A DNA stretch of 64,000 nt from Hydractinia symbiolongicarpus (taxonomy: Eukaryota; Cnidaria; Hydrozoa; Anthoathecata; Hydractiniidae). Made by a program: the position numbers and the translations under genes. The notes under the pieces are model-generated. The model was not told where the DNA came from, ran no database searches, and saw only the letters and a program-made list of their open reading frames with translations. The stretch spans positions 21,700,001 to 21,764,000 of the forward strand of contig NC_079883.1 of assembly GCF_029227915.1 (NCBI RefSeq), written 5' to 3'. Of this stretch, positions 62,100-64,000 are shown piece by piece (within the stretch, counting starts at the first letter, position 1; every line of letters starts with the position of its first letter).

Positions 62100-62950
62100 C
62101 TTAGTTCTCCTTTAAGATGGAAGACTAATTAAGTGCAAGGTACCTATTTAGCTAGGATGAATCAATTTTTTGAGAGCCGAGCTCAACCTCTTTATAACGG
62201 AGTGATAGAATTGATTTTGTATAAATAAAGCCAGGTCTGTAATATATATGTAAATTTTGTAAAAGTGAAGCTCTCAGTTGTTTTAGTACCATAATTTGAC
62301 ATAATTAAGCAGTGTAAACCTAAAACGCTTTAAAAATAGTAAAAAGAGAGTGATTTAATTTGTGGAAATTATAGAATTCCCTTAGCTAGCTAACTTTAGA
62401 TGCTGTGAAAAAAAACACAGATCCCCCTATTTTTTTATACCACATTGCGTGCATCTTGCTACTTGCAGTACTATTTTATGTAACAGAAAGTTGTACACAG
62501 GTGTTATAAAATAGATTATAGCATGATTTTGAACTGACGTTGGCTTAACATAATTTTTCATTTTTGAAACAAATGGCTCCTTATCCATTTGTGTACGATC
62601 ATCAATGAGCATGTGGTTTTGAGTTTGTCTTGGTTTAATCAATGATAATGTTTTAGAGAGGCTTGATTACAATAGGCATTTGTTACCCAAATTAGACTTC
62701 AATATTCTTCCACTAGTTAATAGCAGTATGTCAAATTAACAGTGTTTTCTTAGTTAGCAGTTTTACCTGACTGGCAATAAAACAAGCATGATTGGGTAGT
62801 TTGGGGCAGAAAAAGCAGAACCACTCAGGAAAACACTGGCTGATTACGTCATCTAAAAAAATAGCCTGTTCTGTGTATTGCATTCCACAAATAGTTTTTT
62901 TTTTTTTTAGTAAAAAAAGATTACTAACAGTTATTATTACCACATGACTT

Positions 62951-63012
62951 GACCAGGGAATAAACCCACAACGTTCTGCACTAAAGGGGAACACTCTACT
63001 ACAAGGCCATTA
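62951..63012 (-). repeat. tRNA-derived SINE head (degenerate)
   Basis: On the minus strand an A-box-like TAGTAGAGTGTTC (63001 down to 62989) is followed about 20 bases later by a B-box-like GGTTTATTCCC (62967-62957). This spacing and the ATGGCCTTGTAGTAGAGTG start are typical of tRNA-derived SINEs. The cloverleaf is too degenerate for a functional tRNA. The presumed body continues toward 62880, where a homopolymer T run lies. Confidence 0.5.
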
Positions 63013-63759
63013 GTTAGTAAAACCTAACTTAATCTGGCCTAGTTAACTACGATTTTTTCCAGGATATCAATTCCGTTTTACTCAAATGAAAGATTAGATG
63101 TAAAACAAATGTTAAAGCAAATCCCCAAAATTCGAATCCACCTCATAATAAACCCTGAATTACAATCAGCCAATGAGCACAAAATCAGTGTGGTCACATC
63201 TTATCCTCCTAAATGATACAAAAATTAATTATATTTGTTCTGTTGAGTAAGACCATACATGCTCAAAACAGTATTATTGACCACTTTAGCAAAGAATAAT
63301 AGAATCAAAAAGGATGGTTAGTATTCTCAACACAGAAAAATCTTTTGAGACCCAGCGTAATTTTTCCCCCCTTAAGTTTTCTGAGTTCCTGGTAGTAAGA
63401 AAAATTAGGTTGGATCTCCTGGGTAAACTTACCGAACCCTAAATACCTAAAGTTGTGTCTCAGTATGGCATTGTCTCTGATCAAGATACAATTACTCATC
63501 CAGGGATTTTCAAATGAATTTTGTACAAAATAATTTTGTGGAGGTAGGACAATAAGCTTCAAGATTGATAAAGAAATTTAAAATCTTGGTCAAAACTTTG
63601 GGACAACTGCTGTTTGGTTGAAATAAGGACAAAGCTTGTGTTTTTATTTTATTTTCAAAAAATGCATAATAAGTTGACACTAGGACTTCGCTTTGAAATA
63701 TATATAATATCAAACACTTTATATATTCTACATATTTAATTTTATTAACCAGAAAGAAA
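63013..63759. other. Right-end interval
   Basis: No recognisable coding sequence. ORFs at 63305-63562 and 63510-63785 (-) lack support. Confidence 0.4.
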
Positions 63760-63841
63760 ATGGAGGAATTTTCAGTGTGTTTCACTGACCCTTTAATAGT
63801 TGATATGACATTGTTTTGGGAATGGTTGATTGGTGCATCTG
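63760..63841 (+). CDS. Candidate first coding exon of a gene running off the right edge (partial)
   Basis: ATG at 63760 opens MEEFSVCFTDPLIVDMTLF, then WEWLIGAS, and meets a good donor, G|GTATGT, at 63841/63842. An acceptor-like TTTATTAACCAG ends seven bases before the ATG, the same arrangement seen at other genes in the window. I do not recognise the product. The hydrophobic end could be the start of a membrane segment. Confidence 0.35.
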
Positions 63842-64000
63842 GTATGTAGTAATTTCTTTTGTTTATGGAATGTCTTCATCTTATTAAAATATTGCGGCGC
63901 TGAAAAATTATAATTGGTTAAAGCGACTGTGACCTAGCGTCTATATCTATATTTCATAACATGTTCAGTATCACTTTTCACGTTGTCACATTGTATTATA

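Noticed and set aside
62951-63012. Functional tRNA gene
   Set aside because: A and B boxes are recognisable but stems do not pair into a proper cloverleaf; better explained as a SINE head.
1-64000. CRISPR arrays, bacterial operons, viral genes
   Set aside because: All recognised genes are spliced animal genes; repeats are dispersed, tandem minisatellite or inverted, none with regular spacers.

Overview
Eukaryotic nuclear DNA from an early-branching animal, most likely a hydrozoan cnidarian. The basis is strongly AT-rich sequence, short GT-AG introns, animal-specific gene families (KIF16B, SCYL1, SLC25A29, C16orf87, AASDHPPT, DNAJC24/DPH4), and a dense load of degenerate LINE, Helitron and MITE sequence. 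The species cannot be fixed from the sequence alone. No bacterial-type operon, CRISPR array or virus was seen.

Layout. 409-14284 (+): a complete kinesin-3 motor with FHA and PX domains (KIF16B), 34 coding exons. 16457-23482 (-): the pseudokinase SCYL1, 20 exons, convergent with KIF16B. 23.5-33.4 kb: gene-poor, with two Helitron-type elements, fold-back repeats and a nested pair of TTAA-flanked MITEs. 33413-36841 (+): a small zinc-ribbon protein of the UPF0547/C16orf87 family, spread over four exons and easy to miss because its first exon is 33 bp. 37459-39641 (-): a mitochondrial carrier of the SLC25A29 type, convergent with it. 39.7-48.9 kb: mostly repeat-derived or blank, with one candidate terminal exon. 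48902-49735 (-): an intronless AASDHPPT phosphopantetheinyl transferase; just upstream on the same strand, 50402-52159 (-): DNAJC24/DPH4 of diphthamide synthesis. 53948-54328 (-): an unrecognised 126-residue ORF. 54.3-64 kb: decayed retrotransposon pieces, repeats, a tRNA-like SINE head and a candidate first exon at the right edge.

The genes act in separate housekeeping routes: endosome motility (KIF16B), Golgi/COPI traffic (SCYL1), mitochondrial amino-acid transport (SLC25A29), 4'-phosphopantetheinylation (AASDHPPT) and eEF2 diphthamide synthesis (DPH4). There is no sign of a functional cluster. Reading frames were assembled by hand from splice signals; phase agrees at every junction of the five multi-exon genes.

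The most interesting observation is that six of the seven genes (including the unrecognised ORF) have a recognisable 3' splice acceptor only 8-62 nt upstream of the ATG. That is what spliced-leader trans-splicing, known in hydrozoans, would leave in the genome. No convincing new multi-gene system was found.
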